Positions 8,186 to 16,577 of a DNA stretch of 64,000 bases are shown here, piece after piece; position 1 is the stretch's first letter; each line of letters begins with the position of its first letter. A program made the position numbers and the translations under genes. The stretch comes from Sphingopyxis sp. BSN-002 (GTDB lineage Bacteria > Pseudomonadota > Alphaproteobacteria > Sphingomonadales > Sphingomonadaceae), in the NCBI RefSeq assembly GCF_022024275.1, contig NZ_CP091804.1, positions 2,560,501 through 2,624,500 on the forward strand. The letters are read 5' to 3'. The notes under the pieces were generated by a model. That model did not search any database. It was not told the DNA's origin and saw only the letters and a program-made list of their open reading frames with translations.

Positions 8186-10018
8186 ATGTCTCTGCGCAAT
8201 ATCGCCATCATCGCGCACGTCGATCATGGCAAGACCACCCTCGTCGACCAGCTGTTCCGCCAGTCGGGCACGTTCCGCGACAACCAGCGCGTCGAAGAAC
8301 GCGCTATGGATTCGAACGACCTCGAAAAGGAGCGCGGGATCACGATCCTCGCGAAGTGCACCAGCGTCGAGTGGGGCGAAGGCGCCGATCAGACGCGCAT
8401 CAACATCGTCGACACCCCGGGCCACGCCGACTTCGGCGGCGAGGTCGAGCGCATCCTGAGCATGGTCGACGGCGTCATCCTGCTCGTCGATGCCGCCGAA
8501 GGCCCGATGCCGCAGACCAAGTTCGTGACCGGCAAGGCGCTGGCGCTCGGCCTCAAGCCGATCGTCGTCGTCAACAAGATCGACCGCAGCGACGCGCGCG
8601 CCGCCGAAGTGCTCGACGAAGTGTTCGAACTCTTCCTCGCGCTCGAAGCCAATGACGAACAGCTCGACTTCCCGATCCTCTATGCCTCGGGCCGCGGCGG
8701 CTATGCCTCGGAAAGCCCCGACGCGCGCGAAGGCGACCTGACGCCGCTGTTCAAGACGATCGTGTCGCACGTCCCGACCCCGGGGCTCGACGAAGACGCG
8801 CCCTTCACCTTCCTCGCGACCCTGCTCGACCGCGACAATTTCATCGGCCGCATCCTGACCGGCCGCGTCCAGTCGGGCACGGTCAAGGTCAACCAGCCGA
8901 TCCACGCGCTCGACATGGACGGCAAGGTCATCGAAACCGGCCGCGCGTCGAAGCTGCTGGCGTTCCGCGGGCTCGACCGCGTGCCCGTCGAGGAAGCGAA
9001 AGCGGGCGACATCGTCGCGATCGCGGGCCTGACCAACGCGACCGTCGCGAACACGATCGCCGACACGAGCGTCAGCGAGCCGATCGCCGCGCAGCCGATC
9101 GACCCGCCGACGCTGTCGATGCGCTTTGCCGTCAACGACAGCCCGATGGCGGGCCGCGAGGGCAGCAAGGTGACGAGCCGCATGATCCGCGACCGCCTGC
9201 TCCGCGAAGCCGAAACGAACGTCGCGATCCGCATCACCGAAAGCGCTGACAAGGACAGCTTCGACGTCGCGGGCCGCGGCGAGCTCCAGCTCGGCGTGCT
9301 CATCGAGACGATGCGCCGCGAAGGCTTCGAACTCGGCATCAGCCGCCCGAAGGTTCTCTATGGCGAGGACGACGCCGGCAAGCGCACCGAACCCTATGAA
9401 ACCGTCGTCATCGACGTCGACGACGAACATAGCGGCACGGTCGTCGAGAAGATGCAGATCCGCAAGGCCGACCTCACCGACATGCGTCCGTCGGGCGGCG
9501 GCAAGACGCGCATCACCTTCAGCGGTCCGTCGCGCGGCCTGATCGGCTATCACGGCGAATTCCTGTCCGACACGCGCGGCACCGGGATCATGAACCGCCT
9601 GTTCGAGAAATATGGCCCGTACAAGGGCGTGATCGAGGGCCGCAAGAACGGCGTCCTCATCTCGAACGGCAATGGCGAAGCCGTCGCCTACGCCCTCGGC
9701 CCGCTCGAAGAGCGCGGCATCCTGTTCGTCTCGCCCGGCGAGGCGCTCTATGAGGGCATGATCATCGGCGAGAATGCGAAGCCCGACGACCTCGAAGTCA
9801 ACCCGATGAAGTCGAAGCAGCTCACGAACTTCCGTTCGACGGGCAAGGACGACGCGATCCGCCTGACCCCGCCGCGCCGCATGACGCTGGAACAGGCGAT
9901 CGCCTATATCGACGACGACGAGATGGTCGAAGTGACCCCGAAGAACATCCGCATCCGCAAGGCGCTTCTCGACCCGCACGAGCGGAAGAAGGCGTCGCGC
10001 AAGAAGGAAGCGGCATAA
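8186..10018 (+). CDS. typA: Ribosome-associated translational GTPase BipA/TypA
   Basis: A protein of 610 residues, the usual TypA length. GTPase motifs are intact: G1 AHVDHGKTT at about 10-18, the switch I region with RGITILAKCT, G3 DTPGHADFGGEVER and G4 NKIDR. The EF-G-like domains and the BipA-specific C-terminal domain (GLIGYHGEFLSDTRGTG) follow. TypA binds the ribosome and supports growth and ribosome assembly under stress and cold. The ATG at 8186 is preferred to the TTG two codons earlier because homologues begin with the SLRNIAII sequence. A terminator follows directly. Confidence 0.97.
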   Translation: MSLRNIAIIAHVDHGKTTLVDQLFRQSGTFRDNQRVEERAMDSNDLEKERGITILAKCTSVEWGEGADQTRINIVDTPGHADFGGEVERILSMVDGVILLVDAAEGPMPQTKFVTGKALALGLKPIVVVNKIDRSDARAAEVLDEVFELFLALEANDEQLDFPILYASGRGGYASESPDAREGDLTPLFKTIVSHVPTPGLDEDAPFTFLATLLDRDNFIGRILTGRVQSGTVKVNQPIHALDMDGKVIETGRASKLLAFRGLDRVPVEEAKAGDIVAIAGLTNATVANTIADTSVSEPIAAQPIDPPTLSMRFAVNDSPMAGREGSKVTSRMIRDRLLREAETNVAIRITESADKDSFDVAGRGELQLGVLIETMRREGFELGISRPKVLYGEDDAGKRTEPYETVVIDVDDEHSGTVVEKMQIRKADLTDMRPSGGGKTRITFSGPSRGLIGYHGEFLSDTRGTGIMNRLFEKYGPYKGVIEGRKNGVLISNGNGEAVAYALGPLEERGILFVSPGEALYEGMIIGENAKPDDLEVNPMKSKQLTNFRSTGKDDAIRLTPPRRMTLEQAIAYIDDDEMVEVTPKNIRIRKALLDPHERKKASRKKEAA

Positions 10019-10024
10019 GACACG

Positions 10025-10053
10025 AACCGGCGGCCCCAGTGGCCGCCGGTTTT
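10025..10053 (+). terminator. Rho-independent terminator of typA
   Basis: A perfect 11-bp GC-rich stem (AACCGGCGGCC paired with GGCCGCCGGTT) with a 5-base loop, followed by a short T run, 7 bases after the typA stop codon. Confidence 0.85.
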
Positions 10054-10073
10054 GCATTGGGCACCCTCTTCCC

Positions 10074-10202
10074 GTTCGTGTCGAGCCCTTCGACTGCCTG
10101 CAGGGCGGGCGCTCAGGATAAACTTCGACTTTCGGTCGAAGTCGAGACACGCCGAAGGCATGCGCTCCCCATGGGTGTCTCGACTTCGCTCGACACGAGC
10201 GG
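10074..10202. repeat. Nested inverted repeat, intergenic palindromic element
   Basis: The outer arms are TCGTGTCGAG (10076-10085) and its exact complement CTCGACACGA (10189-10198). The inner arms are CGAAGTCGAGACAC (10137-10150) and GTGTCTCGACTTCG (10175-10188), again perfect over 14 bp. Arms share the GTCGAGACAC core, so the element looks like two related palindromic units. Dispersed copies of such GTCGAG units are common in sphingomonad intergenic DNA as far as I know, but copy number cannot be seen from one window. Confidence 0.75.
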
Positions 10203-10237
10203 TTACAGGTAGGTTTTCCGATAGCCGAGGATGCGCC

Positions 10238-10792
10238 GTGAGCCGCCTGATCCTGTTCAACAAGCCGTATGGCGTGCTGTCGCAATTCACCGACAAGAGC
10301 ATGGCCGCGAGCGCGGATGGCCCGCGCGCGACGCTGTCCGACTATGTCGACGTGCCGGGGGTCTATCCCGCCGGGCGGCTCGACCGCGACAGCGAGGGAC
10401 TGCTGATCCTGACCGATGACGGCGCGCTGCAGGCGCGGATTTCGTCGCCGAAGCACAAGACGCCCAAAACCTATCTGGCGCAGGTCGAGGGAGAGCCCGA
10501 CGACGCCGCGCTGGCGGCGCTGCGCCGCGGGGTCACGCTGAACGACGGCCCGACGCGCCCCGCGACCGTCCGCCGCATCGAGGCGCCGAAGCTCTGGGAC
10601 CGCGACCCGCCGGTGCGATACCGCAAGAGCGTGCCCGATAGCTGGATCGAACTGACGATCACCGAAGGCCGCAACCGTCAGGTGCGGCGGATGACGGCGG
10701 CGGTTGGTTATCCGACGCTGCGGCTAGTGAGGTGGCGGATCGGGGCGTGGGAGATTGGGGATTTGGGGCTGGGGGAGTGGCGGGAGGTTTGA
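10238..10792 (+). CDS. rluE: Pseudouridine synthase, RluE/RsuA family
   Basis: A protein of 184 residues from GTG, 7 bases after CGAGG; the longer frame runs into the repeat element and is not conserved-looking. It begins [14 protein letters not shown] and carries the catalytic segment [18 protein letters not shown] (active Asp in RLDxDSEG) plus the C-terminal GRNRQVRRM motif. There is no N-terminal S4 domain, which fits RluE (23S rRNA U2457) more than RsuA or RluB/F. It is slightly shorter than the E. coli protein. RluE versus a close paralogue is not certain. Confidence 0.85.
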   Translation: MSRLILFNKPYGVLSQFTDKSMAASADGPRATLSDYVDVPGVYPAGRLDRDSEGLLILTDDGALQARISSPKHKTPKTYLAQVEGEPDDAALAALRRGVTLNDGPTRPATVRRIEAPKLWDRDPPVRYRKSVPDSWIELTITEGRNRQVRRMTAAVGYPTLRLVRWRIGAWEIGDLGLGEWREV

Positions 10793-10880
10793 GGTAGGTC
10801 TCGTGTGTTGGAAAGGCCAAGAGGCGATGCATTCTAAATCCCAATTGTGCCTGTTTTAGTGCTCGTGCTAACGCGCACCA

Positions 10881-11690
10881 ATGAACGGTATATCTTCTTC
10901 CGATGTTCTCGCCGAGTTTGATCAAGCGAAGAAGACCGCTCCAAAGCTGTTTCGGCAATATGGGGGAAGGATACCGTCGGGCGTCGAATTGACTAGGCGG
11001 GCGATCGACGAGGCACTTGGTCAGCCGCCTTATAATACCGAGTACATCAAGGATAACTTCAGCTCGCTGGTAAGTGATCTGCAGCTCGCCGCGTACGGGT
11101 ATTATCTTCAGGCAGAGCGCGAAGTTTGCGGAGAAGCTCTAGCCGCGTACGTCAAAGGCCAGTCAAATGGTGATACCGCCGCTGATGCCTTGCAGAGCCT
11201 CCAGAGCTCATTTTTCGTGCTCGACCGATTTTTTCTCAGCCTTACTCAGAGCCGACGGCAACGGGCCGGCGCATCTTTCGAAGAGGTTGTCCAAACTCTG
11301 TTTCGAGCCTTGGGCTATCCGTACACGCCCCAACCAGAGCTCTCGGGGAGCAGGCCGGATTTCGTGCTTCCAAGCCTAGGCCACTACGACGCGTTCGCTG
11401 CAGATTGCATGATCTTTACCTGTAAACGGACGCTTCGCGAGCGCTGGCGTCAGGTCGTTACTGAGGGGCTGACTGGCCAAGCTTTCTATTTGGCAACGAT
11501 CGATGATGGGATTTCCCGACCAGAACTGGCGAAGATGAAGGATCGTAGCGTGATCGTGGTCGTCCCTAAATTGATCAAAGAGAATTTCTACGGGGGTCAG
11601 CTAAATGTAATCAGCTTCGAAAACTTCTTCGATCATCATCTTGATCCCGCGGTCGCCAGATGGACAGCAAACGGGGTCATCTCTGGCTGA
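10881..11690 (+). CDS. Type II restriction endonuclease, EcoRII/SsoII-like
   Basis: A protein of 269 residues. The catalytic core is C-terminal: E134 in ASFEEVV, SRPDFVLPS (PD at 159-160), and TCKRTLRERWRQ (K182, then the RxxR-type recognition segment at 186-191). This spaced PD...xK with RERWRQ is shared by EcoRII, PspGI and SsoII, which cut CCWGG/CCNGG-type sites. The N-terminal 120 residues are helical and not recognised. Base composition is clearly more AT-rich than the flanks, suggesting acquisition. The last 55 bp overlap the convergent vsr gene. The exact recognition sequence is inferred from the family only. Confidence 0.85.
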   Translation: MNGISSSDVLAEFDQAKKTAPKLFRQYGGRIPSGVELTRRAIDEALGQPPYNTEYIKDNFSSLVSDLQLAAYGYYLQAEREVCGEALAAYVKGQSNGDTAADALQSLQSSFFVLDRFFLSLTQSRRQRAGASFEEVVQTLFRALGYPYTPQPELSGSRPDFVLPSLGHYDAFAADCMIFTCKRTLRERWRQVVTEGLTGQAFYLATIDDGISRPELAKMKDRSVIVVVPKLIKENFYGGQLNVISFENFFDHHLDPAVARWTANGVISG

Positions 11691-12109
11691 GTTGATCGTA
11701 TGCTATCTGCTATCGAATCGACAAAAGATCGCAGATCTTGTTCTTTCCTTCGAAGCTCGCATTCCCACACGACCAATGCCTTCCAACCCAGTTGGGTAAT
11801 TTTTTCTACAGTGCGGGCATCCCGCTCTCTATTGCCCGTTATCTTCGTCACCCAAAATTCTGTTCTGGTTTTAGGCCATTTGAACAGATGGCATTCGTGA
11901 CCGTGCCAGAAGCATCCATGAACGAACACTGCAGCTCGGTACCGAGGGAAGGTCAGGTCGGGAGAGCCGGGGAGGCTTTTCCGATGGAGTCGGAACCTTA
12001 ACCCCCTTTTGTGCAACATCTTTCGAAGCAAAACTTCGGGCGCGGTGTTCCGGGATCGGATGCCCGCCATCATTTTGCTGCGGACCTCTGGTGTCACCAC
12101 ATCAGCCAA
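11636..12109 (-). CDS. vsr: Very short patch repair endonuclease Vsr
   Basis: A protein of 157 residues. The start is taken as TTG at 12109, giving MADVVTPEVRSK, the usual Vsr beginning; the TTG at 12118 adds only MWL. It has PGSPDLTFP (catalytic Asp), VFVHGCFWHGHEC (zinc/structural His-Cys cluster) and WVTKITGNRERD. Vsr nicks T:G mismatches that arise when 5-methylcytosine made by the neighbouring methyltransferase deaminates. The start overlaps the methyltransferase stop by 8 bases, so the two are co-translated, and the end overlaps the restriction gene on the opposite strand. Confidence 0.95.
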   Translation of the reverse strand: MADVVTPEVRSKMMAGIRSRNTAPEVLLRKMLHKRGLRFRLHRKSLPGSPDLTFPRYRAAVFVHGCFWHGHECHLFKWPKTRTEFWVTKITGNRERDARTVEKITQLGWKALVVWECELRRKEQDLRSFVDSIADSIRSTQPEMTPFAVHLATAGSR

Positions 12110-13349
12110 AAGCCACAACTTTCGATCGTTCTAACCGATCCTCGACCGGCAGCGCACGGCTGTTGAGCGCTGTTGCCAAATACGGCTTCATTGCATTCGC
12201 CAGAAACTCGACCACCGGCACGACAACGGCATTACCGAATTGCCGATAAGCCTGCGTGTCGGACACCCCGATCTGCCAGCGCCGCTCATCGCGATCGAAG
12301 CCCATCAAGCGTGCGCATTCCAGCGGCGTAAGTCGGCGGGGGCGTTTGCCGGGCTGGTCGATCAGGATTTCCGAGCCGTCTTTGTGATAGCGGGCCGACA
12401 AGGTCCGCGCGACATCGTTGGGTCCGAACAGGCTGAAACCGAAACCGTTGCCTTTCGATGCGTGCTTCTCCTTGTACATCTGGAGATACTCCCAGAGGCG
12501 CGGGGTCAACGTATATTTCGGATCGACGTCTTCATGCCGTTCGAGAATGCTTCCGAGCTTTGGGCCGTCAGAAATTTCGGGGATTTCGAGCGTCGCAAGG
12601 TCGAACGCCGTCTTCTTTTTGAAACCGACAATGAAGATGCGCTCGCGCTTTTGCGGAACCCACGGCGCCGAACTGATTATGCGGGCCTGGACATGATAGC
12701 CGAGTTCATTTTGCAGAACGTTCATGATCGTCGCGAACGTCTTGCCCTTGTCATGGCGTTCGAGATTCTTGACGTTTTCCAGCACGAAAGCGGCCGGCCT
12801 GTGGTGAGCGATAATCTGCGCCGTATCGAAGAACAGCGTGCCTTGGGTGTCGCAAAGGAAACCATGCGGGCGGCCGAGAGCGTTTTTCTTCGATACGCCG
12901 GCGATTGAAAAGGGCTGGCACGGGAAGCCGGCAAGCAGAACATCATGCTCGGGGACAAGCGCGGGGTTTTCAGAAAATTCCCGGATATCGCCATGCAGAT
13001 CATGGTTGTCACGGAAGTTGCGGCGATAGGTTTCCTGCGAATTCTTGTCCCATTCGGATGTGAAGACACAATGGCCGCCGATGGCCTGAAACCCGATCCT
13101 TAGCCCGCCAATTCCGGCAAAGAGGTCAATGAAGCGAAATGACAGGTCGCCCGTTGGCGCATCCTGCACCGGCTTGGGGGTAAGGTTGCCAATCATTTCC
13201 AGCGAGCGGTAGATGTGGGCTTTTGGTGCCGTCTCGCCACGATCCCATCGATAGACAGTGCTAAGATCGTAATCGAGTTCCTGCGCTACATCTTCCACAG
13301 ACATGCCGAGGCGCTGCCGAAGCTCGTGGAAGGAGAGGCTTTCGGTCAT
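12102..13349 (-). CDS. DNA (cytosine-5) methyltransferase with N-terminal HTH
   Basis: A protein of 415 residues; ATG preceded by GAGGAGCA. A longer frame extends upstream but has no support. Residues 1-60 form an XRE-type helix-turn-helix (RQRLGMSVEDVAQELDYD, then STVYRWDRGE). The C5-MTase motifs follow: motif I DLFAGIGG at 75-82, motif IV GFPCQPFS (catalytic C144), motif VI ENV at 191-193, motif VIII QKRER, and motif X RQFGNAVVVPVV. The HTH fusion is known from M.SsoII and M.EcoRII, where it represses the methyltransferase gene itself and helps switch on the nuclease. A perfect palindrome lies 23 bp upstream of the start. Confidence 0.95.
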   Translation of the reverse strand: MTESLSFHELRQRLGMSVEDVAQELDYDLSTVYRWDRGETAPKAHIYRSLEMIGNLTPKPVQDAPTGDLSFRFIDLFAGIGGLRIGFQAIGGHCVFTSEWDKNSQETYRRNFRDNHDLHGDIREFSENPALVPEHDVLLAGFPCQPFSIAGVSKKNALGRPHGFLCDTQGTLFFDTAQIIAHHRPAAFVLENVKNLERHDKGKTFATIMNVLQNELGYHVQARIISSAPWVPQKRERIFIVGFKKKTAFDLATLEIPEISDGPKLGSILERHEDVDPKYTLTPRLWEYLQMYKEKHASKGNGFGFSLFGPNDVARTLSARYHKDGSEILIDQPGKRPRRLTPLECARLMGFDRDERRWQIGVSDTQAYRQFGNAVVVPVVEFLANAMKPYLATALNSRALPVEDRLERSKVVAFG

Positions 13350-13372
13350 AATATGCTCCTCTGGGTCGATTT

Positions 13373-13387
13373 TTGGCAAAATGCCAA
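13373..13387. promoter_or_regulatory. Palindromic candidate operator upstream of the methyltransferase
   Basis: A perfect inverted repeat TTGGCA-AAA-TGCCAA, 15 bp in total, whose near edge is 23 bp from the methyltransferase start. Its size and place match the 15-bp palindromes bound by the N-terminal HTH of SsoII-type methyltransferases. Binding is inferred. Confidence 0.5.
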
Positions 13388-13455
13388 GGAGAGTCCCAGA
13401 GTGCAAGAACAAAATAAAAACAAACCCGCTTTCGAAGATCGGGCAAAGTCCCGTA

Positions 13456-13481
13456 CCCTGCGGCCGCGGACGGCCGCAGGG
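13456..13481 (-). terminator. Hairpin between the SDR and methyltransferase genes
   Basis: An 11-bp perfect GC stem (CCCTGCGGCCG with CGGCCGCAGGG) and a 4-base loop, just downstream of the SDR stop. No T run follows on either strand, so it may be a terminator of weak type or only a stabilising hairpin. Confidence 0.45.
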
Positions 13482-13489
13482 GGGAGGGG

Positions 13490-14263
13490 TCACTTGGTCG
13501 TGTAGCCGCCGTTGACGAGGATCGTCTGGCCGGTCATCCACCAGCCGTCCGACACGAGCATGCGGATCCACGGGACGATGTCGGCGATGTCGGTCAGCCC
13601 GGTCTTGGTGAAGCCCGAGAGCGCCGCGGCGCTCTTGTGATAGGCCTGCGCATCGGCTTCCTCGGCGGGGTAGAAGAAGGGCGTGTCCATCGGGCCGGGG
13701 CCGATCGCGGTGACCGAAATGCCGCGCGCGCCGAACTCCTTCGATGCCGCTCGGGTGAAATGCTCGACCGGGGCCTTGGTGCCGGCATAGGCGGCATAGA
13801 AGGGCGTGTAGGCGCCGAGCAGCGACGTCACGAGCGTGCAGATCTTGCCATTGTCGTTGAGGTGCTTGCCCGCCTCTTTCAGGAAGAAGAAGGCGGTCTT
13901 GCTGTTGACCGCGGTCATGCCGTCATATTCGGCCTCACTGATTTCGGTGAAGGGCTTTTTCAGTACCTTGCCCACCGTGTTGATCGCGATGTCGGGGCGG
14001 CCGATCGCGGCGATCGTGTCGGCGAAGAGCTTTTCCATCGCGGCGGCGCTGGTCAGGTCGGCCTGGAAAGCGACGGCTTCGGCGCCGGCGGCGCGGATCG
14101 CGGCGAGCGTTTCCTCGGTCTCGGCCTTTGCGGCGGCGCTGTTGTAATGGACCGCGATCGCCTTTGCGCCCTGCGCGGCGAGATCGCGGGCGACGAGGCC
14201 GCCGAGATTCTTGCCGCCGCCGGCGATGAGAACGGTCTTACCCTTGATGCTGTGATCCGTCAT
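13490..14263 (-). CDS. SDR family NAD(P)-dependent oxidoreductase
   Basis: A protein of 257 residues. The cofactor motif is GGGKNLGGLVA at about 14-24, a variant of TGxxxGxG with a Lys that often favours NADPH. Other marks are the NTVG in place of NNAG at about 94, the catalytic Ser-Tyr-Lys set (TSLLGAY, then YAAYAGTK), and GPGPMDTPF after the active site. The substrate is unknown. It is divergent from an AraC regulator that may control it. A ribosome-binding site (GGAGACC) precedes the ATG. Confidence 0.9.
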   Translation of the reverse strand: MTDHSIKGKTVLIAGGGKNLGGLVARDLAAQGAKAIAVHYNSAAAKAETEETLAAIRAAGAEAVAFQADLTSAAAMEKLFADTIAAIGRPDIAINTVGKVLKKPFTEISEAEYDGMTAVNSKTAFFFLKEAGKHLNDNGKICTLVTSLLGAYTPFYAAYAGTKAPVEHFTRAASKEFGARGISVTAIGPGPMDTPFFYPAEEADAQAYHKSAAALSGFTKTGLTDIADIVPWIRMLVSDGWWMTGQTILVNGGYTTK

Positions 14264-14404
14264 GGCTGGTCTCCTTTATTGACGGGGGAGGGACGCCGCC
14301 GTGGGCACGGCGGCGCTATCGGACGGACAATATGGGGCTTTCGGCTTGCCCGCTTTCCAATTCGGGCGCAGTTTCGGATTCAGGACGAATCGTGAAAGGC
14401 GTGC

Positions 14405-15271
14405 GTGACCGGGCAGGCAATTCGGGTGTGGGACGGAATACGGCCGCTGGCGCCGCGCGATCTGGTTGCGCGGCACGAGGTGCAGATCGGCGCACTGGGA
14501 CTGGTCGCGGCGGCCGAAAATCTTCACCGGCCCACCGACTGGGCTTTCGAGGAAAATCATCACACGATCGTCGTCCATCTGGGTGGCCGGATGACCCGCA
14601 TGGAGTGCGAATTTTCGGTGGGGCCTTCGGGGCCCGTGCTGCCCGAGCGCGGCGACATCTGGATGATCCCCGCGGCGTGCCGCTATGCCGCGCTGGCGGA
14701 GGGCGAGCGCGCCGAGTTCGTCGAGTTCCGCGTGCCGACCGCATTGCTTGCCGATGCGCCGATCGAGGCGCGGGTGCGGCACCGCGACGACTTCGTCTTC
14801 GGCAGCGCGGCGCGGCTGGCGGCGTTGCTGCACGGGCCCGCGAGCGACCTGTCGGAGATGGCGTCGCACGCGATCGTCGACGCGCTGGGGTTGCATCTGC
14901 GGCAGAGTTACGGTCCGGTCGTGCCGTCGCGGGCGCGCGGCAGCCTGTCGGCGTCGCAGCGGACGCGGCTGGCCGAGGCGATCCGGGGGCAGCTCGACGA
15001 ACGGCATAGCCTCGAGGCGCTGGCGGGGCTCGTCGACATGGACGTGCGCCGCTTTACCGCCGCGTTCCGGCGGGCGTTCGGTCTGTCGCCCTGGCAATAT
15101 GTGCTGCGCGCGCGGCTCGATGCCGCGGCGCGGATGCTGCTTCAGGGCAGGGAGCCGGTGACCGAAGTGGCGCTGGCCACCGGTTTTGCGACCCCGAGCC
15201 ATTTCGCGACCGCCTTCACGCGGCGCTTCGGGGTGCCGCCGTCGCGCTTTCGCGCTGCCGCAGCAGGCTGA
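14405..15271 (+). CDS. AraC family transcriptional regulator
   Basis: A protein of 288 residues from GTG. The N-terminal 170 residues resemble a cupin-like sensing domain (HHTIVVHLGGRM, RGDIWMIPAACRY). The C-terminal 100 residues carry the two AraC helix-turn-helices: SLEALAGLVDMDVRRFTAAF and VTEVALATGFATPSHFATAF, then the conserved RRFGVPPSRFR. It lies divergent to the SDR gene, the usual place for its regulator. The last 56 bp overlap the convergent MFS transporter gene. The exact start is not certain because no strong ribosome-binding site is seen. Confidence 0.88.
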   Translation: MTGQAIRVWDGIRPLAPRDLVARHEVQIGALGLVAAAENLHRPTDWAFEENHHTIVVHLGGRMTRMECEFSVGPSGPVLPERGDIWMIPAACRYAALAEGERAEFVEFRVPTALLADAPIEARVRHRDDFVFGSAARLAALLHGPASDLSEMASHAIVDALGLHLRQSYGPVVPSRARGSLSASQRTRLAEAIRGQLDERHSLEALAGLVDMDVRRFTAAFRRAFGLSPWQYVLRARLDAAARMLLQGREPVTEVALATGFATPSHFATAFTRRFGVPPSRFRAAAAG

Positions 15272-16577
15272 CGAGCGCCGCTGCAAGGGTGGCGAGCGCA
15301 GCGAAGGCGAAGCCCGCGCGCGCGGCTGCCTCGAGCGGCCATGTCGCAAAGAACAGCCCCATCGCGAGCGCGCCGAGCGTCTGCCCGGCGAGCCTTGCGG
15401 TCCCCTGAAGCCCGCCCGCCGCGGCCGAGCGTTCGGGCGGCGCGGCGAGGAACATCGTGCGGTTGTTCGGGGTCTGGAACAGCCCGAAGCCGATCCCCGC
15501 GAGCGCGGTGAAGGGCAGGATGAGGAGCGGGCTTTCCGGCCGCGTCAGCGCGAGCGCGGCGAGACCGGCGGCAAGCGCGAACCCTCCGGCGGCGCAGAGG
15601 CGCGCCGCGTCGATCTTGCGGAGCAGGCGCGCGGTGACCGGGGTGGTGCAGGCGACCGCGAGCGGCCAGACGGTCATCAGCAGCCCGGTTTCGGCGGGCG
15701 AGGTCCCGAAGCGCCGATGGAGGAAGAAGGGGAACGCGACCAGCGCGGCGCCCTGTCCGGCGAAACAGCAGATCGAAGCGAGGACCGAGCCGGCGAAGCT
15801 GCGGTTTGCGAGCAGATCGAGCGGGAGGAAGGGCCGGTCGCGGCGGCGCTCGCGGCGGACGAAAAGCGCGGCGGCGGCGAGCGCGGCGACGATCAGGGGC
15901 AGCGCGCGGATCTGGATCGCGGCGACGAGGAGGAGCGCGATCGCGGCATAGGCGAGCATCGCGGGCGGGTCGAACGGGCCGGCGCGGCCCGGTGTGGCGG
16001 GCAGCGCCATCCCGGCCGCGAGCGCGAGCAGGGCGACCGGCACGTCGGCGGCGAACAGCGCCGGCCAGCCGCCCCAGGTCAGCAACGCCGCGCCATAAGT
16101 CGGCCCCGCGGCGGTGCAGAGCGCGACGGTGAGCGCGTTCCAGCCGATCGCATCGCCCAGCTCGTCCGCCGCGACGCTGTGCCGCAGCAGCGCGACCCCG
16201 AGCGCCATGATCGCGGCGGCGCCGAGGCCCTGCACGAAGCGCGCAGCGACAAGAGGCGGAAAGGCGGGCGCCAAGGCGGCGAGCGCTGCTGCGCCCGCAA
16301 AAAGGGCGAGCCCGGCAAGGAAGCTGCGGCGGAGGCCGAAGCGTTCGCCGAGCGCGGCGGCGGGGAGCAGCGCCATGACGAGCGCGGCCTGATAGGCGGT
16401 GACGACCCAGATGGCGCGGGCGGGTGCGATTGCGAATGCCTGCGCGATGACCGGCAGCGCGACATTGCTGCCCGCGGCGTCGAGCACCGCGACCGCCATC
16501 GCGCCGAGCACGGCGGCGATGGCGAGACGGCGGCACAGGCCCGATGGCCGGCCCATGTCGAGCGCCGCGGCGCTCAT
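15216..16577 (-). CDS. MFS transporter, DHA2-like
   Basis: A protein of 453 residues with about 14 hydrophobic segments. Motif A-like GERFGLRRSF lies in the loop after helix 2, FVQGLGAAAIMALG matches helix 4 of drug:proton antiporters, and TPNNRTMF is typical of the DHA2/EmrB-type group. It probably exports small toxic compounds or metabolites. The ATG overlaps the stop of the upstream cupin gene (ATGA), so both are one transcript, probably controlled by the divergent LysR regulator. A second Met seven codons downstream is also possible. Confidence 0.88.
   Translation of the reverse strand: MSAAALDMGRPSGLCRRLAIAAVLGAMAVAVLDAAGSNVALPVIAQAFAIAPARAIWVVTAYQAALVMALLPAAALGERFGLRRSFLAGLALFAGAAALAALAPAFPPLVAARFVQGLGAAAIMALGVALLRHSVAADELGDAIGWNALTVALCTAAGPTYGAALLTWGGWPALFAADVPVALLALAAGMALPATPGRAGPFDPPAMLAYAAIALLLVAAIQIRALPLIVAALAAAALFVRRERRRDRPFLPLDLLANRSFAGSVLASICCFAGQGAALVAFPFFLHRRFGTSPAETGLLMTVWPLAVACTTPVTARLLRKIDAARLCAAGGFALAAGLAALALTRPESPLLILPFTALAGIGFGLFQTPNNRTMFLAAPPERSAAAGGLQGTARLAGQTLGALAMGLFFATWPLEAAARAGFAFAALATLAAALVSLLRQRESATAAPRSAA

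Noticed and set aside
7844..10456. Very long open frame on the minus strand across typA
   Set aside because: It is the mirror of the clear typA coding frame; its composition (Arg/Asp/Ala/His-rich) is that of antisense frames in GC-rich DNA and there is no start signal.
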